From contig DASVUH010000062.1 of assembly GCA_036387135.1 (NCBI GenBank), positions 1 to 64,000 of the forward strand: a stretch of 64,000 nucleotides of DNA, read 5' to 3'. This DNA is from JALZCH01 sp036387135 (GTDB lineage: Bacteria; Acidobacteriota; Blastocatellia; Pyrinomonadales; Pyrinomonadaceae). The notes beneath the pieces are model-generated. The model saw nothing but the letters and a program-made list of their open reading frames with translations, did no database searches and was not told the DNA's origin. The translations under genes were made by a program, and so were the position numbers. Below are positions 32,208 to 40,142 of the stretch, in pieces; the stretch's first letter is position 1, and each line of letters begins with the position of its first letter.

Positions 32208-33125
32208 CTAAAACTTGCGTTGCTGTGGATCGAGTGCATCACGCAAACCGTCCCCAAAGAAATTCAAAGAAAACAAAGTCAGAGCCATCGTGACGCCCGG
32301 AAAAATCAATTGCCACGGGTAAATTGCAATATTTTTGATGCCGTCCGCCGCCAGACTTCCCCACGAAGCGTAGGGCGCTTGAACGCCCAAGCCTAAAAAC
32401 GATAAAAACGCTTCGGCGAGCATTACTTGCGGAATTGTCAGCGTGGCGTAAACGATGACGGGACCGAGCGTGTTCGGAACGATGTGCCGGAAAATAATTC
32501 CCAAAGTCGAAACGCCGGTTGCTTTCGCCGCCATAACGAATTCCTGATTTTTGAGCGATAAAACCTGCCCGCGCACAACTCTAGCCATCGTTAGCCAGGA
32601 CACTGCGCCAAGCGCTAAAAAGAGCAAAAAGATTTGGCTCAAAGCGTCGCCGGCTTTGAAAACACTGAGCAGAACAATAACAATCAGAATATAAGGAATC
32701 GAGTAGAGAACATCCACGACGCGCATCATAAAGTTATCAATCCGCCCGCCGAGATAGCCTGAGATTGCTCCGTACGAAACCCCAATAATGAGCGAGACGA
32801 TAGTAGAAATAATTCCGACCGCCAGAGAAATTCGCCCGCCTTGCAAAACTCGCGCTAGAATGTCGCGACCGGAATCATCAGTTCCCATCGGATGCTGCAA
32901 AGAAGGCGGAAAAGATTTGACGAACTCGCCACCTTTGTCCGAAGGAATATAATCGGCGGTAAATCCGGTTGTCGCTTGAATAATCCAAGGTCCGACAATT
33001 ACAGCCACGATCATCAAAGCGACGACGACCATACCAAAAACGGCGAGTTTGTTTTTCAAAAGACGCCGCCAAGCGTCTTTCCAGAGCGAAGTTCCTTTAA
33101 CTGTACGGCTTGTTTCCTGTTCCAT
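32208..33125 (-). CDS. oppC: Peptide ABC transporter permease, OppC/DppC type
   Basis: A 305-residue inner-membrane permease. N-terminal cytoplasmic region and first helix (LLKNKLAVFGMVVVALMIVA), a long periplasmic loop containing HPMGTDDSGRDILARVLQGG, then five membrane helices. The EAA loop (KATGVSTLGIIFRHIVPN) contacts the ATPases. The C-terminal FLGLGVQAPYASWGSL is typical of OppC. Confidence 0.94.
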   Translation of the reverse strand: MEQETSRTVKGTSLWKDAWRRLLKNKLAVFGMVVVALMIVAVIVGPWIIQATTGFTADYIPSDKGGEFVKSFPPSLQHPMGTDDSGRDILARVLQGGRISLAVGIISTIVSLIIGVSYGAISGYLGGRIDNFMMRVVDVLYSIPYILIVIVLLSVFKAGDALSQIFLLFLALGAVSWLTMARVVRGQVLSLKNQEFVMAAKATGVSTLGIIFRHIVPNTLGPVIVYATLTIPQVMLAEAFLSFLGLGVQAPYASWGSLAADGIKNIAIYPWQLIFPGVTMALTLFSLNFFGDGLRDALDPQQRKF

Positions 33126-33131
33126 AAAATT

Positions 33132-34049
33132 TTATTCGTAACGAATACGCGGGTCTAAAAATGCGTAGGCAATATCAACCAGCAAATTGAAAATCATCAC
33201 CAAAATCGACACGAAACCGACGATACCAAGAGTCAAAGGCTCGTCGCGATTAAATGCCGATTGAAGAAAAACGTTGCCTAAACCGGGCAACGCGAAAACG
33301 CGCTCAACGACTACGGCTCCGGCAAGCAAAGATGCGAGCGCCGGTCCAGTGTAGGAAATAACCGGCATCAAACCGCCGCGCAGAGCGTGACGGAAAATGA
33401 CGGCTCGCTCGCTCAAGCCTTTGGCGCGCGCCGTGCGGATGTAATCCGAGCGCAAAACTTCTAGCATTCCGGCGCGCGTCAGACGCGCGATGTAAGCCAT
33501 ATAAATTGCCGACAGCGTGACGACGGGCAGAATCAAATTAAGCGGTCCGCCCCAACGCGCGGGCGGCAGCCAATACAGCCAGAGCGAGAAAACCAAAACT
33601 AAAATCGGACCTAAAACGAAGTTCGGGACGGAAATGCCGAGCATCGAAAACGCCATCGAGCCGTAATCGAAACCGGAATTTTGTTTTAAAGCCGCGAGAG
33701 TTCCCGCTGTTAAACCGACAATTAAAGCCAGCAAATAAGCCAGAATTCCGATGGTCGCCGAAACCGGAACCGTGCGGCGCAAGATGTCGTTGACGGTTTG
33801 CCCTTCGTATTTGAGCGAAGTGCCGAAATCGCCGCGCACGACGTTCCAGATCATTCGCCCGTATTGCTGATACCAGGGGCAATCGAGACAATATTTTTCC
33901 CGAATATTCTTTTCAATCGCGGCTGGCAGTTTCTTTTCCGCCGTATAAAAATTTCCCGGCGCAACGCGAATCAATCCCCAAGTGATCGAAACGACGACGA
34001 GCGCCATCGGAATAATAATCAGCAATCTTCTTAAAATAAATCGAAGCAT
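33132..34049 (-). CDS. oppB: Peptide ABC transporter permease, OppB/DppB type
   Basis: A 305-residue permease paired with OppC. N-terminal MLRFILRRLLIIIPMALVVV and GDFGTSLKYEGQTVNDI are OppB-like. The EAA region YIRTARAKGLSERAVIFRHA is followed by the FALPGLGNVFLQSAFNRDEP block and a C-terminal DIAYAFLDPRIRY. It lies 6 bases upstream of oppC. Confidence 0.94.
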   Translation of the reverse strand: MLRFILRRLLIIIPMALVVVSITWGLIRVAPGNFYTAEKKLPAAIEKNIREKYCLDCPWYQQYGRMIWNVVRGDFGTSLKYEGQTVNDILRRTVPVSATIGILAYLLALIVGLTAGTLAALKQNSGFDYGSMAFSMLGISVPNFVLGPILVLVFSLWLYWLPPARWGGPLNLILPVVTLSAIYMAYIARLTRAGMLEVLRSDYIRTARAKGLSERAVIFRHALRGGLMPVISYTGPALASLLAGAVVVERVFALPGLGNVFLQSAFNRDEPLTLGIVGFVSILVMIFNLLVDIAYAFLDPRIRYE

Positions 34050-34064
34050 CTTATTTCCTTAAAA

Positions 34065-34361
34065 TTAGGATTTTCCGTTTTCCCGGCTCAAATAACGCTC
34101 AGCCATTAAAATCAGGGCGTTTAAACGCTCGTTAGTTTCTTTTTGCAGCGAAACAAGCTGACTAACTTCAGCCGTTAGCTGCCGAACGCTCTGATTTGTT
34201 TCAGTTACTGAAGCTATCAGATTTATTGCCGCTTGTTCCAAAACACTTAAACGATTTTCAGCGTCTTTTCGCGCTTCGAGCAATTGCCGCATTTCAAGCG
34301 AAAATTCGGCTTGATTGCGAACAATCAGCTCAACGGCTCTTTTAACTTTATCGCTTTCCAT
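34065..34361 (-). CDS. Small coiled-coil protein between oppA and oppB
   Basis: A 98-residue soluble protein, mostly one long amphipathic helix with heptad character: VKRAVELIVRNQAEFSLEMRQ, LLEARKDAENRLSVLEQ, then TNQSVRQLTAEVSQL (34286-34141). It starts 6 bases after the oppA1 stop and ends 15 bases before oppB, so it is part of the operon. No family recognised; it resembles small coiled-coil ORFs often found next to Uma2 genes, and a Uma2 gene is in this operon. Confidence 0.7.
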   Translation of the reverse strand: MESDKVKRAVELIVRNQAEFSLEMRQLLEARKDAENRLSVLEQAAINLIASVTETNQSVRQLTAEVSQLVSLQKETNERLNALILMAERYLSRENGKS

Positions 34362-34367
34362 CTTCTT

Positions 34368-36368
34368 TTACTGCTTCATTATATTTTCGACGTTTGTGTC
34401 CCATTTCGCCGGATCGCGTTCGATGTAAACGTATTTCCAGGCGTGAAGCGTTCCCGGATTCGGGTACAAACCTTTGACATAAGGCTTTTTAATCCAGTTT
34501 GTCGCCTGCGTGACGAGCGGGATGATCGGCTGGTTGTCGAGCATATAAAACTCGGCTCGCGCCAGCAGTTCATAACGTTTTTGCGGATCGGGCGTGCGGT
34601 TGGCTTCGTCGCACATCGCGTCGAATTTCGGGTCGTGCCAGCCGGTCGCGCCCTCGTTTTTCTCGCCGTAATGAAGGCTTAAAAATGCAAACGGGTCCAT
34701 ATAATCGCCAACCCACGCGCCGCGCGCGTTGCTGTCGTATTCGAGACTGTTGCGCGTCACGAGAAACGTTTTCCATTCCTGATTTTTGAGCGAAAACGTC
34801 AAGCCAAGATTCTGCTTCCATTGCGCCTGAATAAATTCCTGGACGGCTTTATTGTTTTCAGTGGTGTTGTAAAGAATGCTGACTTTATCAATCGGGAAGT
34901 TTTCCACGCGGCAGCGACCGCCTTCGGTCGGCGTCGTTTTATAACCGGCTTCCTGCATCAATTGGCAAGCCTTTGCCGGATTAAGCTTATTTCGTCCTTC
35001 CCAATCTTCTTTGGAAATTCCCTGCTCTTTTTGAAGCTCTTCGGCGACGCGCGCTTTCGCGGCTTCGTATTCGGGGAAAATCCCTTCGGGGGAAAAATAC
35101 GAAAGAGGTTTGACGGTTCTGCGAAATTTCGCCAGAGACACGCGATCAACCGCATAGCTCAAAGCCTTGCGGACTTTAACGTTATCGAGCGGCGGCTTTT
35201 TGACGTTTAAAACGTGATACTCAATCGCCACTTCCGGGTGATCCATATATTCATCTTTGAAGACCCGCATTTCGTCAATCCAGGGAGACGGAATCGTGTG
35301 ATTATAAGTCGCATCAACATCGCCCGCTTTATAAAGATTCATCATCGTGTTTTGCTCGTCGAGCGGGTAAAACTCGATGCCTTCGAGCTTGACGTTTGCC
35401 GCGTCCCAATACATCGGGTCTTTTTCAACGGTTAATTGATGATAAGGCTGATACGATTTTAATTTAAACGGTCCGCTGGTCACATAGTTTTCGGGTTTCG
35501 TCCAACCGATGCGACCGTGTTTTTCAATCGCCTGCTGCGGCACAAAGCGGAAAAACTGATGGGCGAGCAGTCCGACAAAAAACGGCGCGGGCTGCGACAA
35601 AGTGATGCGAACCGTGTGATCGTCAATCGCTTCGACGCCGATGTCCTCTTCTTTAACCGGGACAAATTCCGCGCCTTCGACGGCGGCTTTCAGTTTCGGG
35701 TCTTTTTCAAATTGTTTCGCGCGGTCTTTTTCCGAGCCTTTTAAAACGAGGCGGTCGCCGGATTTCAGAGTTTTATTAAATTCGGTTTCCGCTCCGAAAA
35801 TTTTATATTCCGCCGGTTTTGAATTTTCAGCCGCATCGCCGTTTACGTCTTTTTCGAGCAGAAATTGATTGTTTTTGCGAACAAACACGCCGCCGCTGTT
35901 AAAGGCTTCGGCGTTTTTGATGTAATAACCGAGATAAGCCGTCCGCGACAGCACGTCGGGACGAAAACCGCGCCGCATCGTATAAACAAAATCGTGGGCG
36001 GTAATCGGTTTACCGTCCGACCAGCGGGCGTTTTGGCGGAGATGGAAAATGAATTCGTCAACGTTCGGGCTTGTTTCCCAGCGTTCGGCGATTGCCGGAA
36101 TCGGCTGCATCGTTTTCGGGTCGTATTCGACCAGACCGTCAAACAAAGCCATATAAACGCGCGCTTCGGGCTGACCGGAAGAAACCTGCGGATCGAGCGT
36201 TTCGATTTCGGAACCGGAAATATAGCGCAAAACGTTGCGGCTCGGCGCGGCGGTTTTGCCAAAATAACGGTTGCTGCCGCTGCTTTCCGCAGATGTCGCG
36301 CAGCCTGCGAGAACAGCCGACAATCCGAACGACAAAAAACCCAAAGCGATTTTTCTAAAATTTTTCAT
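34368..36368 (-). CDS. oppA: Peptide ABC transporter substrate-binding lipoprotein 1
   Basis: An SBP_bac_5 protein that captures oligopeptides outside the cytoplasmic membrane. I start it at ATG 36368, giving MKNFRKIALGFLSFGLSAVL and a lipobox LAGC; the longer frame to 36452 has no signal. The family core is clear: LDPQVSSGQPEARVYMALFDGL, RQNARWSDGKPITAHDFVYTMRR (36034-35966), VKVRKALSYAVDR, and the late GWHDPKFDAMCDEANRT. Residues about 185-240 carry an extra charged insertion. It is followed by the small coiled-coil gene and the permeases. Confidence 0.92.
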   Translation of the reverse strand: MKNFRKIALGFLSFGLSAVLAGCATSAESSGSNRYFGKTAAPSRNVLRYISGSEIETLDPQVSSGQPEARVYMALFDGLVEYDPKTMQPIPAIAERWETSPNVDEFIFHLRQNARWSDGKPITAHDFVYTMRRGFRPDVLSRTAYLGYYIKNAEAFNSGGVFVRKNNQFLLEKDVNGDAAENSKPAEYKIFGAETEFNKTLKSGDRLVLKGSEKDRAKQFEKDPKLKAAVEGAEFVPVKEEDIGVEAIDDHTVRITLSQPAPFFVGLLAHQFFRFVPQQAIEKHGRIGWTKPENYVTSGPFKLKSYQPYHQLTVEKDPMYWDAANVKLEGIEFYPLDEQNTMMNLYKAGDVDATYNHTIPSPWIDEMRVFKDEYMDHPEVAIEYHVLNVKKPPLDNVKVRKALSYAVDRVSLAKFRRTVKPLSYFSPEGIFPEYEAAKARVAEELQKEQGISKEDWEGRNKLNPAKACQLMQEAGYKTTPTEGGRCRVENFPIDKVSILYNTTENNKAVQEFIQAQWKQNLGLTFSLKNQEWKTFLVTRNSLEYDSNARGAWVGDYMDPFAFLSLHYGEKNEGATGWHDPKFDAMCDEANRTPDPQKRYELLARAEFYMLDNQPIIPLVTQATNWIKKPYVKGLYPNPGTLHAWKYVYIERDPAKWDTNVENIMKQ

Positions 36369-36462
36369 TTCCAAATCTACTCCTTCGCACAGTGCGGCGC
36401 TTTTACGTAAAAAACAAGTTTCGGTTTCCGGGGAAGGGCGTCGAACAAGCAAAAGTACGGTT

Positions 36463-36490
36463 AAATTAACATTTTTTAATCGAATGTCAA
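36463..36490 (-). promoter_or_regulatory. Candidate promoter of the oppA1 operon
   Basis: On the minus strand a perfect -35 box TTGACA (36490-36485) is followed, after 16 bases, by TAATTT (36468-36463) as a weak -10. It lies about 95 bases upstream of the oppA1 start, and an AAGGAG ribosome site stands about 13 bases before that ATG. Confidence 0.4.
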
Positions 36491-36559
36491 TCTATCTTTT
36501 AAATTTCGTAATTCGATTTCCTGTTCTCTAATTGAATGCTTAGACATTCGGCTGGGGCT

Positions 36560-38398
36560 TTACCGTTGCCAATTGCTCTCGATTTCGACGGCTTTTAATT
36601 GCGGCGCGTCGAGCATATTGGTCTCGAAATTTTTGACATACGGCTTAACGAGCGCGTATGTCATCGGGTAAAAAAGCGGAATGGCGGGAAATTCTTTGAC
36701 GGCGATTTCTTCGTTTAAAATTTTAACTCTTTCAATTTTCGGTCTGCCCGACTCAAATCCGACGTTAGAATCTTTTTCGTTCGGAACAAGACGCGGCATT
36801 TCGATTCCGCCGATTTTCGGCGCGACCGTTTGTTCAGTTGAATCGGGCTGAGGCTCGTTCGTCGCGGTCTCAGGCGAAATATGAAGCTGCTCGTTGATGT
36901 CCGATTCGGTTTCAAACATTAACTGCAAATTCGCGGTCTCGTCGGTTGTCGGCAAAACCCGCGCGCGGCGGATAAGATCGAAATCTCCGGCGTCAAAAGT
37001 TTGTTCAAGTTCTTCAAAACTGCTCGTTACGATTTCGGTTTCGATTCCGAGATTGCGTTTCCATTGCGCCGCTACGGCGCGGGCGACGCGGCGCTGCACG
37101 TCGTTGCGGCTAATCAGCAGTTTGATTTTGGGAAAATCTTTGCCGTCTTTAAAACCCGCTTCCGCCAATAATCGGCGGGCTTGTTCCGCGTCGAAACGAA
37201 AATCGCCGCCCTCTAAGTGCGGCAGCAAAGAACGCGCGGGAGCGAAAGCGCCATCCAATTCATCGGCGGTCAAACGCTCGCGGTCAACGGCGAGCGAAAG
37301 CGCCTGACGAACGCGGCGGTCTGCTAAATGCGCGCGTTTCGGATTAAACTCGTAAAAAGTAACGGCATTAAAAGCGGAACGGCGAAAATCCTGATACGAA
37401 GCCAGCAATTTAACCGCAAGCGGCTCGAATTTGGCGTTCGTAACCGCATCCAATTCGCCCGCGCGATATGCCGCAAGCGCGGCGTCCGCGTCTTTCATAG
37501 GCACGATTTTGACTCGTTCTAGATTAACCGCTTGCGCGTTCCAATAATTTTTGCTGCTTTCGAGCGCGACGCCGGTTTTATCAGCCGAAATCACTCGAAA
37601 AGCGCCGCTCGTCACGATTTTTGCAGCCGATTCGAGATTTTCAAATTCCGCCTCCGCGTCAAAAACCGGACGAAACGCCGGATGCGCCGCCAAAGCCGGA
37701 AAATCTTTGTCCGGCTCAATCAGCCACACGCGCAAAACAAAATCTTCGGGTGCTTCCGCGCCAAACCAGCAGGAAATGCGGATTGCGGATTGCGGATTGC
37801 GGATTTGTTCTTTTTTTTGCCTTTCAGTTTCCTTTGTTTCAGATTCTATTACAGGAGAAATTGTATTCTTCGCGGCGGAACTGAGATTTTCATTCCGCAT
37901 TCCGCATTCCGCATTCCGCATTCCGCTTGCTCCGACAATGTTACGAAAGAGCTTTGCGTTTTCGGTTCGGTCGCCCATTTCGGCGACTCGCCGCCACGAA
38001 CGGACGAAATCGCCGGCTACGACAGGTTTGCCGTTCGTCCACCGCGCCGATTGTCGGAGGCGAAAAGTCCAGGTGCGAAAATCTTCGCTCGCTTCCCACT
38101 GCGCGGCAATTGCCGGAACCGGTTTTAAAGTCTTCGCGTCCAAATCGGTCAATCCGTCAAACATCGCGCGGACAAAATCTGTTTCGGGCGAGGCGACGGC
38201 TCTTGCGGGATCAAAAGTTTTTGGTAAATCGCCGTTGCTCCACCGAAATTCTTTCGGCGGCGGCGGCGCGTTTTGTCCGACAAACGGTTCGGGCTGAGGT
38301 TTTTGGAGAATTTCACCGCAACCTGACAAAAGAATCAATCCCGCGCCGCAGATGCACAGCAAAATCAATATTCTTTTTTTGATTGCGGGAGAGTTCAT
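36560..38398 (-). CDS. Peptide ABC transporter substrate-binding lipoprotein 2, with inserted heptamer element
   Basis: A second SBP_bac_5 protein, start ATG 38398 (a start at 38410 is also possible). The signal has lipobox LLSGCGE. The core matches oppA1: KTFDPARAVASPETDFVRAMFDGL, RLRQSARWTNGKPVVAGDFVRSWRR (38074-38000) and RRVRQALSLAVDRERL. Between the family segments at residues about 158-207 it carries about 49 extra residues (GMRNAECGMRNEN to QIRNPQSAIRI), translated in frame from a heptamer inverted repeat. A Glu/Pro-rich acidic insert follows near the C-terminus. It lies upstream of oppA1 with 190 bp between. Confidence 0.88.
   Translation of the reverse strand: MNSPAIKKRILILLCICGAGLILLSGCGEILQKPQPEPFVGQNAPPPPKEFRWSNGDLPKTFDPARAVASPETDFVRAMFDGLTDLDAKTLKPVPAIAAQWEASEDFRTWTFRLRQSARWTNGKPVVAGDFVRSWRRVAEMGDRTENAKLFRNIVGASGMRNAECGMRNENLSSAAKNTISPVIESETKETERQKKEQIRNPQSAIRISCWFGAEAPEDFVLRVWLIEPDKDFPALAAHPAFRPVFDAEAEFENLESAAKIVTSGAFRVISADKTGVALESSKNYWNAQAVNLERVKIVPMKDADAALAAYRAGELDAVTNAKFEPLAVKLLASYQDFRRSAFNAVTFYEFNPKRAHLADRRVRQALSLAVDRERLTADELDGAFAPARSLLPHLEGGDFRFDAEQARRLLAEAGFKDGKDFPKIKLLISRNDVQRRVARAVAAQWKRNLGIETEIVTSSFEELEQTFDAGDFDLIRRARVLPTTDETANLQLMFETESDINEQLHISPETATNEPQPDSTEQTVAPKIGGIEMPRLVPNEKDSNVGFESGRPKIERVKILNEEIAVKEFPAIPLFYPMTYALVKPYVKNFETNMLDAPQLKAVEIESNWQR
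37779..37926. repeat. In-frame heptamer inverted repeat within the oppA2 coding region
   Basis: One arm is about four units of GCGGATT (37779-37806). The other is about five units of CATTCCG, i.e. GCGGAAT on the opposite strand (37891-37926). The arms are reverse complementary except for one position per unit and enclose about 84 bases. The whole element adds roughly 49 codons without breaking the frame. Confidence 0.88.
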
Positions 38399-38419
38399 TT
38401 TATCCAACATTAAAAATGT

Positions 38420-39025
38420 TTAATTCGCCAAAGCCGCCAATTTTTTAAAAACATCTTCAATTTGTCGCTTGGTTTCGTCAAAACCGTCGGAAGAGTCAAT
38501 CAAAAAATCGGCGTATCGCTTCTTTTCTTCCTGCGGCATTTGCGCCGCGATTCTTTGTTCGGCTTCGGCGCGCGAAAAATTATTTCTTTTCATCAGACGC
38601 TCGATTTGAATTTCCGGCTGGCACCAGACGACAATTATTTTATCAAATCTTTTGTAACCGCCCGATTCGATCATCAAAGCCGCGTCAATAATCGCAATCG
38701 CCCGCGAATTTTCGGCTTCAATCTGCGCGAGCCATTCGTTTTGCCTGTCAAAAACCAACGGATGAACGATTGAATTCAGCAGCAAACGTTTTTCCTCGTC
38801 GGCGAAAACAATCGCTCCGAGCTTTGCCCGGTCAATCTGTCCGTCGGAAGCTAAAAAGCTCGCGCCGAAATTTTCAACGATTTGCCGCCAACCGATTGTG
38901 CCGGGCGAGACAACTTCGCGTGCAGTTCGGTCGGCGTCCGACACAAAACAGCCAAGCTCGCGGAAAACCTCGGTGACAAATGTTTTACCGACTGCGATTG
39001 AACCTGTCAAGCCAACCTTTAACAT
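38420..39025 (-). CDS. coaE: Dephospho-CoA kinase
   Basis: The last step of CoA synthesis: phosphorylates dephospho-CoA. P-loop GLTGSIAVGKT at the N-terminus, then the conserved D-A-D (VSDADRTAREVV), SIVHPLVF and the LMKRNNFSRAEAEQRIAAQ lid. Start ATG 39025 gives 201 residues, the normal size; the frame continues upstream to 39145 but only through the heptamer hairpin (KSKIQNPKSK), so that part is not protein ancestry. It lies downstream of folD. Confidence 0.95.
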   Translation of the reverse strand: MLKVGLTGSIAVGKTFVTEVFRELGCFVSDADRTAREVVSPGTIGWRQIVENFGASFLASDGQIDRAKLGAIVFADEEKRLLLNSIVHPLVFDRQNEWLAQIEAENSRAIAIIDAALMIESGGYKRFDKIIVVWCQPEIQIERLMKRNNFSRAEAEQRIAAQMPQEEKKRYADFLIDSSDGFDETKRQIEDVFKKLAALAN

Positions 39026-39122
39026 TTTGGATTTTGGATTTTGGATTTTAGATTTGGTCTTTGTCCGATAAGCGTTGAAATCAGATTTGCAATCCAAAAT
39101 CCAAAATCTAAAATCCAAAATT
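39024..39122. repeat. TTTTGGA/TTTTAGA heptamer hairpin between folD and coaE
   Basis: The left arm 39024-39057 (GATTTTG/GATTTTA units) is reverse complementary to 39086-39122 (CCAAAAT/CTAAAAT units). The right arm encodes the last residues of FolD (NFGF) and its TAG stop at 39108-39110. The unit family is close to that in the dciA/maf gap. Confidence 0.88.
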
Positions 39123-40067
39123 ACGCCGTCGCTTCGCGGCGACAAGAGTGTTTTTCATCAACATTGCGACCGTCAAAAGCCCGACGCCACCGGGAACGGG
39201 CGTGAATTTTCCGGCAATCGCCATCGCTTCGCGCGGATGCACGTCGCCGACTATTGTCGAGCCGCGTTTTTCGATTGCCGCCAATCTTTTCTCAATTTCG
39301 GTTTCGTCGAAATAATCTCGCGCCAAATCCACATCCGAGATGCGGTTGATGCCGACATCAATCACCGTCGCGCCGGGTTTGATATGCTCGCCGCGCACGA
39401 ACGCGGGTTTGCCGATTGCGGCGACGAGAATATCGGCTTGCCGGGTAACTTCCCGCAGATTTCCGGTTCGACTGTGGCAAATTGTCACCGTCGCGTCTTC
39501 TTTCAAAAGCATTTGCGCCATCGGGCGTCCGACGATGTTGCTGCGCCCGACGACGACCGCGCGGCTTCCGCGAATTTCGATGCTGCTGCGTTTGAGCAGT
39601 TCGATGACGCCCGCCGGAGTACAGGGCGTAAGTCCGTCCAAGCCCGATGCAAGACGACCGACATTTATTGGATGAAAACCGTCAACATCTTTTTCGGGCG
39701 CGATTGATTCGAGAATCTCGTTCGCATTAATTTGCGGCGGAAGCGGCAACTGCACCAAAATTCCGTCAACGTCCTCGCGCCGGTTCAAATCCTCAACGAG
39801 CCGCAGAACTTCTTCGTGGCTCGCGGTTTCCGGCAAAGCGTGATGCTCGGAAATCAAACCAATCTCGCGCGAAGTTTTGATTTTGTTGCTGACGTAAACT
39901 TCCGACGCCGGGTCTGTGCCGACGCGAACCGCCGCCAAACACGGGCGGAAATTGTAAGTTTGAAAAAGCCGCTCGACTTCCGCCGCGACTTCGGTTTTAA
40001 TTGCCTCTGCGACGGGCGCGCCGCCGAGCAATTCGGCTCTTTGCCGGCTGGTTTCTGCTATCATCAT
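39108..40067 (-). CDS. folD: Methylenetetrahydrofolate dehydrogenase / methenyl-THF cyclohydrolase
   Basis: Bifunctional C1-folate enzyme. Active-site and signature blocks: VYVSNKIKTSREIG with the catalytic Lys, VDGILVQLPLPPQI, PEKDVDGFHPINVGRL, TPCTPAGVIELL, VVVGRSNIVGRPMAQMLL and GATVIDVGINRI. The C-terminal PVPGGVGLLTVAMLMKNTL is followed by a basic stretch and NFGF from the heptamer array. Length 319 versus the usual 280-300. Confidence 0.95.
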   Translation of the reverse strand: MMIAETSRQRAELLGGAPVAEAIKTEVAAEVERLFQTYNFRPCLAAVRVGTDPASEVYVSNKIKTSREIGLISEHHALPETASHEEVLRLVEDLNRREDVDGILVQLPLPPQINANEILESIAPEKDVDGFHPINVGRLASGLDGLTPCTPAGVIELLKRSSIEIRGSRAVVVGRSNIVGRPMAQMLLKEDATVTICHSRTGNLREVTRQADILVAAIGKPAFVRGEHIKPGATVIDVGINRISDVDLARDYFDETEIEKRLAAIEKRGSTIVGDVHPREAMAIAGKFTPVPGGVGLLTVAMLMKNTLVAAKRRRNFGF

Positions 40068-40142
40068 TTGGGAATCTGAAAAAATCGTCGGTGTCAGATT
40101 ACAACGATTTTACAATATTTATTCAAAGACGATTCGGATTTT

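Noticed and set aside
39026..39145. Forty-residue N-terminal extension of CoaE
   Set aside because: It is a translation of the heptamer hairpin; the P-loop start MLKVGLTGSIAVGK at 39025 fits the family.
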